The position numbers were made by a program, and so were the translations under genes. 64,000 nt of DNA from contig JANNWG010000062.1 of assembly GCA_031414695.1 (NCBI GenBank), positions 62,001-126,000 of the forward strand, given 5' to 3'. The stretch's first letter is position 1. The number at the start of each line of letters is the position of its first letter. The notes beneath the pieces were generated by a model, which saw only the letters and a list, made by a program, of their open reading frames with translations, had not been told where the DNA came from and ran no database searches. The stretch comes from UKL13-2 sp031414695. GTDB lineage: Bacteria > Pseudomonadota > Gammaproteobacteria > Burkholderiales > Usitatibacteraceae. Below are positions 33,796 to 42,578 of this stretch, piece by piece.

Positions 33796-34914
33796 CTATG
33801 CTGGCCCAATCCCATGCGAGCGTGTGGCACCAGGTGAATTAATCGTTGTTAAATCTTGCCCCTTGGCAAAATCAAGCATGCGCTGAATAGAGTGCTTAGC
33901 CCGTTTGCCGATTTCACTCTCCACCACAATTTCATTTGTGCCAGTGCGAAGTACATAGGCAAGATTAGATAAGCCATTCATCGCCATCCATGGGCATTGC
34001 GCGCACGATTTGCACGTTGCAGAGTTACCGGCTGTCGGTGCTTCGATAAAGTGTTTGCCGGGTGCTGCCACTTTCATTTTGTGAAAAATGCCTTTATCGG
34101 TTGCCACGATAAATGTGGTCGCATCTAGCGTTTGTGCGGCCTTAATGATTTGCGTGGTTGAGCCAACAACATCCGCTAATTGCACCACCGCAGCTGGGCT
34201 TTCAGGATGCACCAACACCTTGGCGTGGGGGTGTAATTTTTTCAACGCCACTAATTCTTCAGTCTTAAATTCATCATGCACGATACACGAGCCTTGCCAG
34301 AGCATCATGTCGGCACCGGTTGCGGATTGAATGTACTGGCCTAAATGCCTATCTGGCGCCCAAATAATCTTTTCGCCTTTCGCGTGTAAATGCTCGACAA
34401 TTTTTAAGCCGATAGACGATGTCACCATCCAGTCAGCACGCGCTTTTACGGCGGCACTGGTATTAGCGTAAACCACCACGGTGCGGTCAGGGTGCGCATC
34501 GCAAAAAGCCGCAAATTGATCCGGCGGGCAACCTAAATCTAGCGAGCATTCTGCTTCTAACTCAGGCATCAGCACACGCTTTTCAGGATTCAGAATTTTT
34601 GCTGTCTCACCCATAAAACGCACGCCACACACCACCACAGTTGAAGCGGGATGATCGCGGCCAAATCGCGCCATCTCTAACGAATCTGAAACGCAGCCGC
34701 CCGTTTCTTCCGCTAAATCTTGCAAGTCAGGGTGTACGTAATAGTGCGCGACCAAAACGGCATTATGTGCTTTTAAGAGCGCTTTAATTTCCGCTTTGAG
34801 TGCAATGCGCTCAGTTGGCGTTGGCTCATCATGCACCTTAGCCCACGCTTGCCCTGCGGTGATGCGGTTTTTAATGGGTAAATCGAAATCGATTTTGATG
34901 GCGGTAGTAAGCAT
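33796..34914 (-). CDS. nadA: Quinolinate synthase NadA
   Basis: NadA condenses iminoaspartate with dihydroxyacetone phosphate to quinolinate on a 4Fe-4S cluster, the start of de novo NAD synthesis. The 372 residues include VAHYYVHPDLQDLAEETGGC, VVCGVRFMGETAKILNP, AECSLDLGCPPDQF, MLWQGSCIVHDEF, VHPESPAAVVQLADVVGST and the C-terminal ATCKSCAQCPWMAMNGL, which supply the cluster cysteines. nadB and nadC are not in the window. Confidence 0.97.
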   Translation of the reverse strand: MLTTAIKIDFDLPIKNRITAGQAWAKVHDEPTPTERIALKAEIKALLKAHNAVLVAHYYVHPDLQDLAEETGGCVSDSLEMARFGRDHPASTVVVCGVRFMGETAKILNPEKRVLMPELEAECSLDLGCPPDQFAAFCDAHPDRTVVVYANTSAAVKARADWMVTSSIGLKIVEHLHAKGEKIIWAPDRHLGQYIQSATGADMMLWQGSCIVHDEFKTEELVALKKLHPHAKVLVHPESPAAVVQLADVVGSTTQIIKAAQTLDATTFIVATDKGIFHKMKVAAPGKHFIEAPTAGNSATCKSCAQCPWMAMNGLSNLAYVLRTGTNEIVVESEIGKRAKHSIQRMLDFAKGQDLTTINSPGATRSHGIGPA

Positions 34915-34940
34915 AATTAATTTCGTTATGATTTTTAAGT

Positions 34941-35060
34941 TTAGCCGCAGATAAACGTCGATGAACGCAGATAAAAACTAAGATGAGTTGATATTTATGC
35001 AATTAAAATAAAAATCATTTTTTTTGACTTTGACTTTATCTGCGTTTATCTGCGGCTAAA
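34941..35060. repeat. Inverted pair of CGCAGATAAA 12-mer repeats
   Basis: The nadA-kynU gap holds TTAGCCGCAGATAAACG plus two more 12-mers on one side (34941-34976) and TTTATCTGCGTTTATCTGCG plus GCTAAA on the other (35035-35060). The arms are complementary apart from one extra 12-base unit on the left, with about 60 AT-rich bases between. A related hairpin occurs at 48368-48486. Confidence 0.75.
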
Positions 35061-35071
35061 TAGTTTTTGAT

Positions 35072-36340
35072 TTAAGTCACCAGCAACCGTTCACGATATT
35101 TATCCTCTTTCCATGCGCCAGACTGCAACACATCTTTAATTATCATCACGGCATCGAAGCAATCAACATAGCGCGTGTAAAGCGGCGTGAAGCCAAAGCG
35201 GATGAGATTCGGCGCACGAAAATCGCCGACAACGCCGCGATCAATCAATGCTTGCATCACGGCGTAGGCATCATCATGCGAAAAAGAAAGCTGCGAGCCA
35301 CGTAATGCGTGCGCTTTTGGCGAAACGCATTCGACACCTGCTTCAGCGCAGTGTTCAGCCATCAAGTCCAAAAATAAATCGGTGAGCGCCAAAGACTTTT
35401 CGCGCACCTCTTGCAAGCTAACACCATCAAAGGTTTCAATGCCACAACGAAGCGCGACAGTGGCGAGTACTGACGGCGTGCCGCACAAAAAGCGCTGCAT
35501 ATTATCAGCAGGCAAATATGAAACACTAAACTGAAAGGGCGCTTTGTGACCAAACCATCCTGAAAGCGGCGTGGATAATAGGGTTTGGTATTTGCTTGCA
35601 ACATACAAGTAGCCCGGCGCGCCAGGCCCACCATTCAAATATTTGTAGCCACAGCCAATGGCGAAAGCGGCACCATCTGCATTTAGTTCGAGTGGAATCG
35701 CGCCCGCGCTATGGCTTAAATCCCAAACAATATGTGCGCCTGCTGCCTGTGCAGCGCGATTGAGTGCCGCCATATCATGCACGCGTCCTGTGCGGTAATT
35801 GACTTGCGTAATAAGGACGGCGGCTGTTTCGTGATTCATCGCCACCGCAATTTCATCAGCCTCAACTAATTTTAGCGTGTATCGCTGACCTAGCATCGCA
35901 TTAATGCCTTCTGCAATATAAAGATCAGTTGGAAAATTATCGCGTTCAGAAATGATGACATTACGACGCGGATCGTTCGCGATATCGGGCAACAACAACA
36001 CGCCAGCGAGTAGCTTAAAAATATTGATGGAAGTCGAGTCTGCAATGATGACTTCATTTGCATCCGCGCCCAATAACGGCGCTAATTTTGCGCCGACAGT
36101 CGCAGGCAAATTCACCCAATCTGCTTTATTCCATGCGCCAATTAAATCCTGCCCCCAATCGCCGCTGATTGATGCCGCAACCGCTTCTTTGGTTGTAACA
36201 GGCAATGCACCAAGTGAATTACCATCAAGGTAAATTTTATCGGTAGGCAGTGAAAAACGCTGACGTGTTAATGCCAACGTGTCAGCGCTATCAAGGGCTT
36301 CACAATATTGTCGGTTACGATGCGTATTGAGATTTTTCAT
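35072..36340 (-). CDS. kynU: Kynureninase KynU
   Basis: PLP enzyme that splits kynurenine to anthranilate and alanine (or 3-hydroxykynurenine to 3-hydroxyanthranilate). I chose MKNLNTHRNRQYCEALD at 36340 (422 residues); the frame is open 14 codons further. Seen: FSLPTDKIYLDGNSLGALP, VWDLSHSAGAIPLEL with the PLP-contacting Asp, and the Schiff-base lysine in AIGCGYKYLNGGPGAP. kynA and kynB, usual neighbours, are absent here, so the rest of the tryptophan degradation route must be elsewhere. Confidence 0.93.
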   Translation of the reverse strand: MKNLNTHRNRQYCEALDSADTLALTRQRFSLPTDKIYLDGNSLGALPVTTKEAVAASISGDWGQDLIGAWNKADWVNLPATVGAKLAPLLGADANEVIIADSTSINIFKLLAGVLLLPDIANDPRRNVIISERDNFPTDLYIAEGINAMLGQRYTLKLVEADEIAVAMNHETAAVLITQVNYRTGRVHDMAALNRAAQAAGAHIVWDLSHSAGAIPLELNADGAAFAIGCGYKYLNGGPGAPGYLYVASKYQTLLSTPLSGWFGHKAPFQFSVSYLPADNMQRFLCGTPSVLATVALRCGIETFDGVSLQEVREKSLALTDLFLDLMAEHCAEAGVECVSPKAHALRGSQLSFSHDDAYAVMQALIDRGVVGDFRAPNLIRFGFTPLYTRYVDCFDAVMIIKDVLQSGAWKEDKYRERLLVT

Positions 36341-36372
36341 ATATGAATTATCGCAGGTCAGGCACAAATAAA

Positions 36373-36402
36373 AACGCCCCAACTAGTAAGCTGGGGCGTT
36401 GC
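36373..36402 (-). terminator. Rho-independent terminator upstream of kynU
   Basis: Stem AACGCCCCA / TGGGGCGTT with a 10-base loop. On the minus strand it is followed by TTTTATTTG, and it lies 26 bases past the stop of the 207-residue gene, whose transcript it should end. Confidence 0.85.
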
Positions 36403-36427
36403 GTTTTTACGCTAATTTAGGTCAACA

Positions 36428-37051
36428 CTAAATCAGCATATCTTTAAATTTATTCACAAACTGTTCAGCTTGGTCAGGCCCTGAATACTTGGTGAGAATA
36501 TCGCGTAGGCGCATCATCATCACAATTAAATCCTCCGCACTCGGTGCAGCTTTGATTTTTGGTGCGATAAGCTCAGCATCTTTGCCCATCCGCGCACGAA
36601 GGTCAGCCAGCATCAGTTCTTTGACAACCTCTAAAGGGCGTATGGCGCTTTGCGTTTGACGCATCACAGACTGCTGCATATGTTGTGGTGCTGGTTGCTG
36701 CACCACGACAGGTTGTGCCATTTGGACTGGAAATGGCGCAACTTTGTTAGACGGCACGTTAGTGACGGCACGCATATCCGCTGACAACGACTCAATGAAG
36801 CCATCTTGATAAAGTTCAGACAACGCCTGCCGTGTATCGCCTAAAAGCTGTGTGGTCTCAACTAACTGTGAGACTGTTCGTTTGCCATCGACAAAAACTA
36901 AAAAGCGACGAAGCCGAGGATGCAATATTTGTGTTTCTTGCGCGATTTCAGCATAGCCGCGCGCCGTTTTACGCAACAGTGCACTGTCTTCAAAATTGTA
37001 ATTTGGATGTGCCATTTGTTGTAACGGTGAGGTATGAATTGGATTTACCAT
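36428..37051 (-). CDS. Uncharacterised protein with N-terminal wHTH-like and C-terminal helical part
   Basis: A 207-residue protein. The N-terminal 95 residues (ILHPRLRRFLVFVDGKRTVS, QLVETTQLLGDTRQALSEL, YQDGFIESL) resemble the short winged-helix-like domains found near bacterial signalling kinases, but no DNA-binding role is shown. A Gln/Pro/Val linker (about 110-140) leads to a helical C-terminal part (VKELMLADLRARMGKDAE, MMMRLRDILTKYSG). The start could also be the ATG 12 codons in (MAHPNYNFED). It diverges from the rhodopsin gene with a 258-base gap. Function unknown. Confidence 0.6.
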   Translation of the reverse strand: MVNPIHTSPLQQMAHPNYNFEDSALLRKTARGYAEIAQETQILHPRLRRFLVFVDGKRTVSQLVETTQLLGDTRQALSELYQDGFIESLSADMRAVTNVPSNKVAPFPVQMAQPVVVQQPAPQHMQQSVMRQTQSAIRPLEVVKELMLADLRARMGKDAELIAPKIKAAPSAEDLIVMMMRLRDILTKYSGPDQAEQFVNKFKDMLI

Positions 37052-37309
37052 CTTTGCCTGCTTATGGGTAAATAATGAAAAGAATGTTTATTTTTTGAGG
37101 TTGCACTTTTTTTGTATGTACCTGCAATATTTAATATTATTGTCACAAATTACTCGTGCTCAGTTCAGTTGTAAAGATATAGTTTTCGATATTCGTTAAA
37201 GAATGTTAAACACAATAAATATCGCCTTCTTGAATTGACGAATGGCATCTAGTAGCGCACTATCTGACTCGTTAAATTAATATCTTTTGTACATATAAGG
37301 AATACCACT

Positions 37310-38047
37310 ATGAGTTTGGCATTGCTCACACAATATTCGTTTTTGCTTACCTTCATCGCATTCTGTGCGGCAACGCTTTATTTCATCATGGAGCGAGATT
37401 CGCTCCCAGTGGAATTTCGCAATACGGCAACTATTTCAGCTTGTTATCTTGGTATCGCGGCGATGAATTACTTCTACATGGTGCAGCTTGTGCCACGTGA
37501 TGGCACATTTGAAACGGTACTAAATTTTCCAACCGAATTGCGCTATATCGACTGGCTGCTCACAACACCGCTTATGTTGATCAAATTCCCGGCACTTCTG
37601 GCCGGCATTAGCAATCGTATGTTGTTTGTGCTCTTGATTGTTGCTGACGTCATCATGATTGTGACGGGTTACGCGGGTGAAGCGATTTACAAGCGCGGTG
37701 GTTCTGCAAATGAAATCTGGGCGTTTTTCATGGTGGGTTGTTTGGCTTTCATGTTTATTCTTTATCTGCTTTACAGTGTGGTTTCACAAGCGCAGCAGGA
37801 AGTCTTAGGACCTATATCTGAAGGTTTAGATACGATGAAAAAATTCATTTTGATCGGTTGGAGTATTTATCCGCTACTATTTATTCTCATCATGATTTCA
37901 CCATCAGGCGAGCTTAAAGTTTGGCGCGAATTGTTGTACAACGTGGCCGACGCGTTTAATAAAATCGGTTTAGCGATTGTGACTGTGGCGGCTGCGCGCG
38001 CGGTGGCAAGAGACCGTGAGTTAAAAGCTGACATGATGCGCTTGTAG
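37310..38047 (+). CDS. Light-driven proton pump rhodopsin, DTK type
   Basis: A 245-residue seven-helix microbial rhodopsin. Helix C reads RYIDWLLTTPLMLIKF: Asp81 is the proton acceptor, Thr85 the second motif residue and Lys92 occupies the donor position where proteorhodopsins have Glu. Lys218 in NVADAFNKIG binds retinal. Met89, at the tuning position, suggests green rather than blue absorption. The N-terminus through helix C (ATLYFIMERDSLPVEFRNTA; FPTELRYIDWLLTTP) and the spacing follow the Exiguobacterium rhodopsin (Lys96 donor), but its acceptor-partner His is Asn53 here (AAMNYFYM). An AAGGA site (37297-37301) precedes the ATG. Neighbours crtY and blh supply retinal. Confidence 0.95.
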   Translation: MSLALLTQYSFLLTFIAFCAATLYFIMERDSLPVEFRNTATISACYLGIAAMNYFYMVQLVPRDGTFETVLNFPTELRYIDWLLTTPLMLIKFPALLAGISNRMLFVLLIVADVIMIVTGYAGEAIYKRGGSANEIWAFFMVGCLAFMFILYLLYSVVSQAQQEVLGPISEGLDTMKKFILIGWSIYPLLFILIMISPSGELKVWRELLYNVADAFNKIGLAIVTVAAARAVARDRELKADMMRL

Positions 38048-38067
38048 TAACTGTTATTTGCATAGAC

Positions 38068-38096
38068 AAAAAGGGGCGCTTGTAGCGCCCCTTTTT
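38068..38096 (+). terminator. Strong terminator after the rhodopsin gene
   Basis: A 13-bp perfect stem, AAAAAGGGGCGCT / AGCGCCCCTTTTT, with a 3-base loop. It should end or attenuate transcription between rhodopsin and crtY, so much more rhodopsin than enzyme mRNA is expected. Confidence 0.93.
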
Positions 38097-38125
38097 GCTT
38101 AGCGCTTGAGAGATTAGTTTACAAA

Positions 38126-39364
38126 ATGCAGAAAAATTTTGACATCGCGATTATTGGCGGCGGTCTTGCTGGAGCCTCATTGGCGCTACATTTGTCAGAT
38201 GTGCAATTTCATGATTTGCAGGTCGTGATCATCGAGCCACGTACGCGCGAAATGCAGTTGACACGTGACCGCACTTGGTGTTACTGGAATACGGATGACA
38301 TGAAAAATATGGCCGTACATCGGTTTGACGGCCTCAGCGTGAATGGTCAAGCGACACATCATTTCAAATCGCGCTATCCATACGAAATGTTGCCATCGGA
38401 TGTTTTTTTTCATAGCGTTCATACTGCGCTAGATAAATCTAGCAATATCAAGCTATGGTGCGGTGTTTCAGTTAAAAATATCCGAAAATGTCCGTCAAAT
38501 ATAGAGATTGATACTTCAAGCGGCATTGTTGCCGCGAAGCTTGTGTTTGATAGTCGCCCCATAAAAATGGCGACAGCAGCACTGCCTAAGCATGCTTTTT
38601 TACAGCACTTTGCAGGATGGGAAATTAACGTAAACAAGCCTGTGTTTACGCCTAATACAGCGACGCTAATGGATTTTCAAGTGCCGCAGACACCACACGA
38701 TGGCGTGCATTTTATGTATGTGTTGCCCGTTTCAACGACAAGCGCCTTAATTGAAGATACTTGGTTCACGCTTGCTTCTCGCATGGAAGAGTCAAGCTAT
38801 GTTAGACCAGATTACGCCGCGAATATTCACGCCTATTTAGCGACTAAATTTGGCTGCCTTGATGACGAGATGACAGTAACTTATCGCGAAGCGGCAGTGC
38901 TGCCGATGGTCGCGGGTTTGCAAGCAGTGCCGTTTGCTCGTCATGCACAAAAAAGCGCACCACAAGTTGTGCACATCGGTGCAGCAGCAGGCATGGCGCG
39001 CGCCTCTAGTGGCTATGCGTTTGCGGACACGCAGCGCGCGACGGCAGCTATTGTGGCAATAATATTGCAACACTTGCAGGCCGACCCAAGTCGTGCGTTT
39101 TTGGATCAGCCGTTATCGTTTAAGCCTTGGCGCGCACCGCTGCTCGATTGGATGGATGGCATTTTCTTGACCGTCATGGCAACCTCGCCTGCGCGTGCGC
39201 CACAGCTATTTGAAAATTTATTTCGTAACGTTCCAGCAGACCGACTGGTGCGATTTCTCGGCGGCGTGCCGACCTACCTTGATTTGCTTCACGTGATTGC
39301 AGCTTGTCCGAAGTGGATATTTATTGCAGCAGCGCTTGGTAAAGTTTCCAAAAAGTCGAAATGA
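38126..39364 (+). CDS. crtY: Lycopene beta-cyclase CrtY
   Basis: CrtY cyclises both ends of lycopene to beta-carotene. The 412-residue protein starts with a FAD/NAD-binding fold (FDIAIIGGGLAGASLALHL, glycine motif at 11-17) and shows the cyclase-family DRTWCYWNTDD, FMYVLPVSTTSALIEDTWF and AAAGMARASSGYAFADTQR. It ends by overlapping blh by four bases. Genes for lycopene synthesis (crtE, crtB, crtI) are not in the window. Confidence 0.93.
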   Translation: MQKNFDIAIIGGGLAGASLALHLSDVQFHDLQVVIIEPRTREMQLTRDRTWCYWNTDDMKNMAVHRFDGLSVNGQATHHFKSRYPYEMLPSDVFFHSVHTALDKSSNIKLWCGVSVKNIRKCPSNIEIDTSSGIVAAKLVFDSRPIKMATAALPKHAFLQHFAGWEINVNKPVFTPNTATLMDFQVPQTPHDGVHFMYVLPVSTTSALIEDTWFTLASRMEESSYVRPDYAANIHAYLATKFGCLDDEMTVTYREAAVLPMVAGLQAVPFARHAQKSAPQVVHIGAAAGMARASSGYAFADTQRATAAIVAIILQHLQADPSRAFLDQPLSFKPWRAPLLDWMDGIFLTVMATSPARAPQLFENLFRNVPADRLVRFLGGVPTYLDLLHVIAACPKWIFIAAALGKVSKKSK

Positions 39365-40347
39365 CAGCGACGCGCATCAGTTGCGTCTGGTCGCTGACGG
39401 CAATTTGCATTGCGTTGATTTTTGGCCTTGCCCAGCATGGCTTTAACATCACCATGCCTATGAACACGCAATTTATGATCGTCGCGTTTTCTATCGCAGT
39501 ACTCGGGCTTTCTCACGGCGGGCTTGATCATTTGGTGGCAAAAAAAATGTGGCTGCTGCGGGTTGAGAGAAACGTGAGTGCAATTTCAATTCGCCAATTT
39601 ATGATTATTTTTTTACTTAGCTACAGCGTATTGGCAGCAATCGTCTTGTTGCTATGGTGGCTGTGGCCGATCGTTGCATTGATCGTTTTTCTCGCATTGT
39701 CGGCCTTTCATTTTGGTGATGATATGCGCCTCGCACGCATGACCTCGTCTAGCATTGTTGCCTGTGCGCTTGGCAGCACCGTCATTGTGTTGCCATGGAC
39801 ATTCCATACCGATGAAGTTGCGATAATTTTTGCGTGGCTCACCGATACGGCTATGCTTGATTGGGTAGCACTGCCGCTCAAAATTGCGCAAGCAATCACG
39901 TTGCTGCTGGTCGCTCTTGGTGCGTTTATTATTTTTCGTTCACGCCAGCATGTTGCGATTGATTACATCGAATATTTGGCTATTGCCACACTGTTTGCTT
40001 TAGCGCCGCCTTTGGTTGCCTTTGCGATGTTTTTTTCGTTTTTACATGCGAACCAACATATGTTGTCACTAGCGCAATATTTTTACCCTAACGCCACGAC
40101 GAGTAATGCCTATTGGCGCGCTTTTAAGTTGTCACTGCCTCTGACATTTGTGGCTATCCTAGTCGCTGCCATGGCTTGGTTTTTCACGCCATTAGGTCAT
40201 GCCACGAACGCTACAGAAAGTGTGGCACAAATCATTTTTATCGGCCTTGCGACACTTACCATGCCGCACATGTTGTTAGTCGCACTTTGGAGCAAACAGC
40301 AGCGTATGACAGCGATGGATATGCCCGCTTATGATGCGGTAAAATAG
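39361..40347 (+). CDS. blh: Beta-carotene 15,15'-dioxygenase, Brp/Blh family
   Basis: Blh splits beta-carotene with O2 into two retinals. The 328-residue membrane protein has about eight to nine predicted helices and the iron-binding histidines in LGLSHGGLDHL (His52, His57), SAFHFGDD and FFSFLHANQHM. The ATG overlaps the crtY stop (ATGA), so the enzymes are made together. Confidence 0.92.
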   Translation: MTATRISCVWSLTAICIALIFGLAQHGFNITMPMNTQFMIVAFSIAVLGLSHGGLDHLVAKKMWLLRVERNVSAISIRQFMIIFLLSYSVLAAIVLLLWWLWPIVALIVFLALSAFHFGDDMRLARMTSSSIVACALGSTVIVLPWTFHTDEVAIIFAWLTDTAMLDWVALPLKIAQAITLLLVALGAFIIFRSRQHVAIDYIEYLAIATLFALAPPLVAFAMFFSFLHANQHMLSLAQYFYPNATTSNAYWRAFKLSLPLTFVAILVAAMAWFFTPLGHATNATESVAQIIFIGLATLTMPHMLLVALWSKQQRMTAMDMPAYDAVK

Positions 40348-40406
40348 ATGACTACATTAACAAGGTCGTCTACACGTTGCTCAAGCGCGTGCAAGCGAAG
40401 ACATAA

Positions 40407-41297
40407 GTGAACAAAGTGACATTAACGGGAAGTATGGTGGCGATTGTCACCCCGATGCTAGCCAATGGCGACTTGGATTTTCCGCGCCTGAAGTCTTTGA
40501 TTAATTGGCATGTTGCTGAGGGCACCGACGGCATTGTTATCGTCGGCACGACCGGTGAATCGCCCACGGTTGATTTTGATGAGCACGCTGCATTGATTAG
40601 CGCGAGCGTTGAGTACGCTGACAAGCGCATCCCGATTATTGCCGGTACTGGCGCTAATTCGACCAAGGAAGCGATTCACTTGAGCCAAGTGGCGGCGCGG
40701 GCGGGTGCGAATTATTCGTTATCTGTTGTGCCTTACTACAATAAGCCGACGCAACAAGGCATGTATTTGCATTACAAAGCTATTGCTGAAGCTTGCCCGT
40801 TACCGATGATTTTGTACAATGTGCCTGGCCGCACCGTGGCTGATATTGCCACTGATACGGTGCTGCGTTTAGCGGAAATATCTAACATCATCGGTCTTAA
40901 AGATGCTACTGCCAATATGGCGCGTGGTGCCGAGCTGCTCAAACATGCGCCGTCGGATTTTGCCCTTTATTCGGGAGAGGATGTTTCTACTCTTGCTCTC
41001 ATGCTGCTGGGCGCGCATGGCACTATTTCGGTCACCGCCAATGTGGCGCCGCGCCTAATGCATGAGATGTGTGCAGCGGCGTTAGCGGGCAAACGTGAAC
41101 AGGCGATTACGCTTAATAATCGCCTGCTAGGTTTACATAATCATTTGTTTTTAGAAGCAAATCCAATCCCCGTCAAATGGGCGTTGCAAAAAATGGGCAA
41201 AATAGAGTCTGGTATTCGACTACCCTTAACGCCGTTTGAAACCAAGTATCATGCAACGCTGTCTGATACTATGCGCGCTGCGGGTATTCTCGCTTAA
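40407..41297 (+). CDS. dapA: 4-hydroxy-tetrahydrodipicolinate synthase DapA
   Basis: DapA condenses pyruvate and aspartate semialdehyde on the way to lysine and meso-diaminopimelate. The 296 residues use a GTG start at 40407 (a second GTG is three codons on). Seen: GSMVAIVTPM, VGTTGESPT, PYYNKPTQQGMY, catalytic Tyr137 (ILYNVPGRT) and the Schiff-base Lys165 (IIGLKDATANM). The order dapA-bamC is the same as in E. coli. Confidence 0.96.
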   Translation: MNKVTLTGSMVAIVTPMLANGDLDFPRLKSLINWHVAEGTDGIVIVGTTGESPTVDFDEHAALISASVEYADKRIPIIAGTGANSTKEAIHLSQVAARAGANYSLSVVPYYNKPTQQGMYLHYKAIAEACPLPMILYNVPGRTVADIATDTVLRLAEISNIIGLKDATANMARGAELLKHAPSDFALYSGEDVSTLALMLLGAHGTISVTANVAPRLMHEMCAAALAGKREQAITLNNRLLGLHNHLFLEANPIPVKWALQKMGKIESGIRLPLTPFETKYHATLSDTMRAAGILA

Positions 41298-41362
41298 GCT
41301 AAAATCAGTAATAAAACATCAATACGCATACCCCGCGCTAACTTCAGGAAATCGTTTACATA

Positions 41363-42493
41363 ATGTTGAATCGACTTAATCTTTCACTGGCTGCCGCCAC
41401 GTTGGTATTGTTTTCGGGTTGTAGCTGGTTAGGTGTTCCTAGCGGTCCTGACTACCGCACGCAGGGGCAAACCACCAAAATCCGCACGCTTGAAGTGCCG
41501 CCTGATTTGACCAAACCAATTTCAGATGATCGCTTTGTCGTGCCCGATGGCAAGACCACGACATTTTCGCAATATAACCGTGAGCGCACTAATCAGCCTG
41601 TATCGAGTGGCAACACGGCGGTGTTGCCAAAATTTGAAAATGCTAGCTTGCTACGTTCTGGCGACCAACGTTGGTTAGTCGTCAAGGGCGCACCGGCCAC
41701 GGTTTGGCCAACACTCAAAGAGTTTTGGACGGAGTCGGGCTTTGTACTCAAGCGCGAAACCCCCGAGGCCGGCATCATGGAAACTGATTGGGCCGAAAAC
41801 CGCGCCAAGATTGGTCAAGACGTTGTACGCAATGCGGTAGGGCGTTTGTTGGATGGCCTCTATTCGTCAGGCGAACGCGATAAATTTCGCACCCGTATCG
41901 AAGCGGGCACGGAGCCCGGCACAACCGAAATATTTGTGAGCCATCGGGGCATCGAAGAGATCTATACCAACCAAGATAAAAACAGCACTGGCTGGCAATT
42001 TCGCCCAGTTGATAAAGATTTAGAAGCAGAAATGCTTGGTCGCATGATGGTCAAATTCGGTTTTGCTGAAAATAAAGCGACAGCAGTGGCAGGCACAACT
42101 GCCGCCCCAGTCAGTCAGCCACGCGCCAGCTTTGACGCCGCGAAGGGCGGGATTCTTAAGATTGCTGAACCGTTTGACCGTGCATGGCGCCGCGTTGGTT
42201 TGGCGCTTGATCGTTCAGGCTTTACGGTTGAAGATCGTGACCGTTCCAAGGGAATGTTCTTTGTTCGCTATATTGATCCTGATGTTGAAATTCAGTCCGG
42301 CGAGAAAAAAGGCTTTTTTGACAAGCTTGCATTCTGGCGCTCTGATAAGCCTGCTGATCGTCCGCAGTACCGCATTAAAGTAACGGATGCAGGAGCGGCA
42401 ACGGATGTTGAAGTGCAAACTGCAGAGGGTAAGCTTGATACTTCCGCGACGGCCAAACGCATTACTGCGCTACTCTTCGAGCAGCTTCGTTAG
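41363..42493 (+). CDS. bamC: Outer-membrane assembly lipoprotein BamC
   Basis: BamC (NlpB) is a lipoprotein of the BAM complex that folds outer-membrane proteins. The 376-residue precursor has a lipobox with acylated Cys20 (LVLFSGCSWL), then the unstructured BamD-binding stretch with DYRTQGQ and LEVPPDLTKP, and two helix-grip domains (about 100-220 and 255-376, WLVVKGAPATVWPTLKEFW; EPFDRAWRRVGLALDRSGF). It lies 65 bases after dapA and is closed by a terminator. Confidence 0.93.
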   Translation: MLNRLNLSLAAATLVLFSGCSWLGVPSGPDYRTQGQTTKIRTLEVPPDLTKPISDDRFVVPDGKTTTFSQYNRERTNQPVSSGNTAVLPKFENASLLRSGDQRWLVVKGAPATVWPTLKEFWTESGFVLKRETPEAGIMETDWAENRAKIGQDVVRNAVGRLLDGLYSSGERDKFRTRIEAGTEPGTTEIFVSHRGIEEIYTNQDKNSTGWQFRPVDKDLEAEMLGRMMVKFGFAENKATAVAGTTAAPVSQPRASFDAAKGGILKIAEPFDRAWRRVGLALDRSGFTVEDRDRSKGMFFVRYIDPDVEIQSGEKKGFFDKLAFWRSDKPADRPQYRIKVTDAGAATDVEVQTAEGKLDTSATAKRITALLFEQLR

Positions 42494-42510
42494 TGAGACG
42501 ACTATTCATC

Positions 42511-42541
42511 AAGAGCCCGCTTCAGGCGGGCTCTTTTTTTG
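42511..42541 (+). terminator. Rho-independent terminator after bamC
   Basis: Stem AAGAGCCCGC / GCGGGCTCTT with a 5-base loop, followed by a run of T; 17 bases past the stop. Confidence 0.93.
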
Positions 42542-42578
42542 TCTATAGATTCCGTCATCGCATGTGTGCTCGATGACA

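Noticed and set aside
37231..37310. TTGACG near 37235 as a -35 box for the rhodopsin gene
   Set aside because: No acceptable -10 at the right distance; only the AAGGA ribosome site is convincing.
40348..40410. 20-codon ORF ending in the dapA GTG start, possible leader peptide
   Set aside because: No run of Lys or other regulatory codons, no attenuator hairpin, and a composition unlike a peptide under selection.
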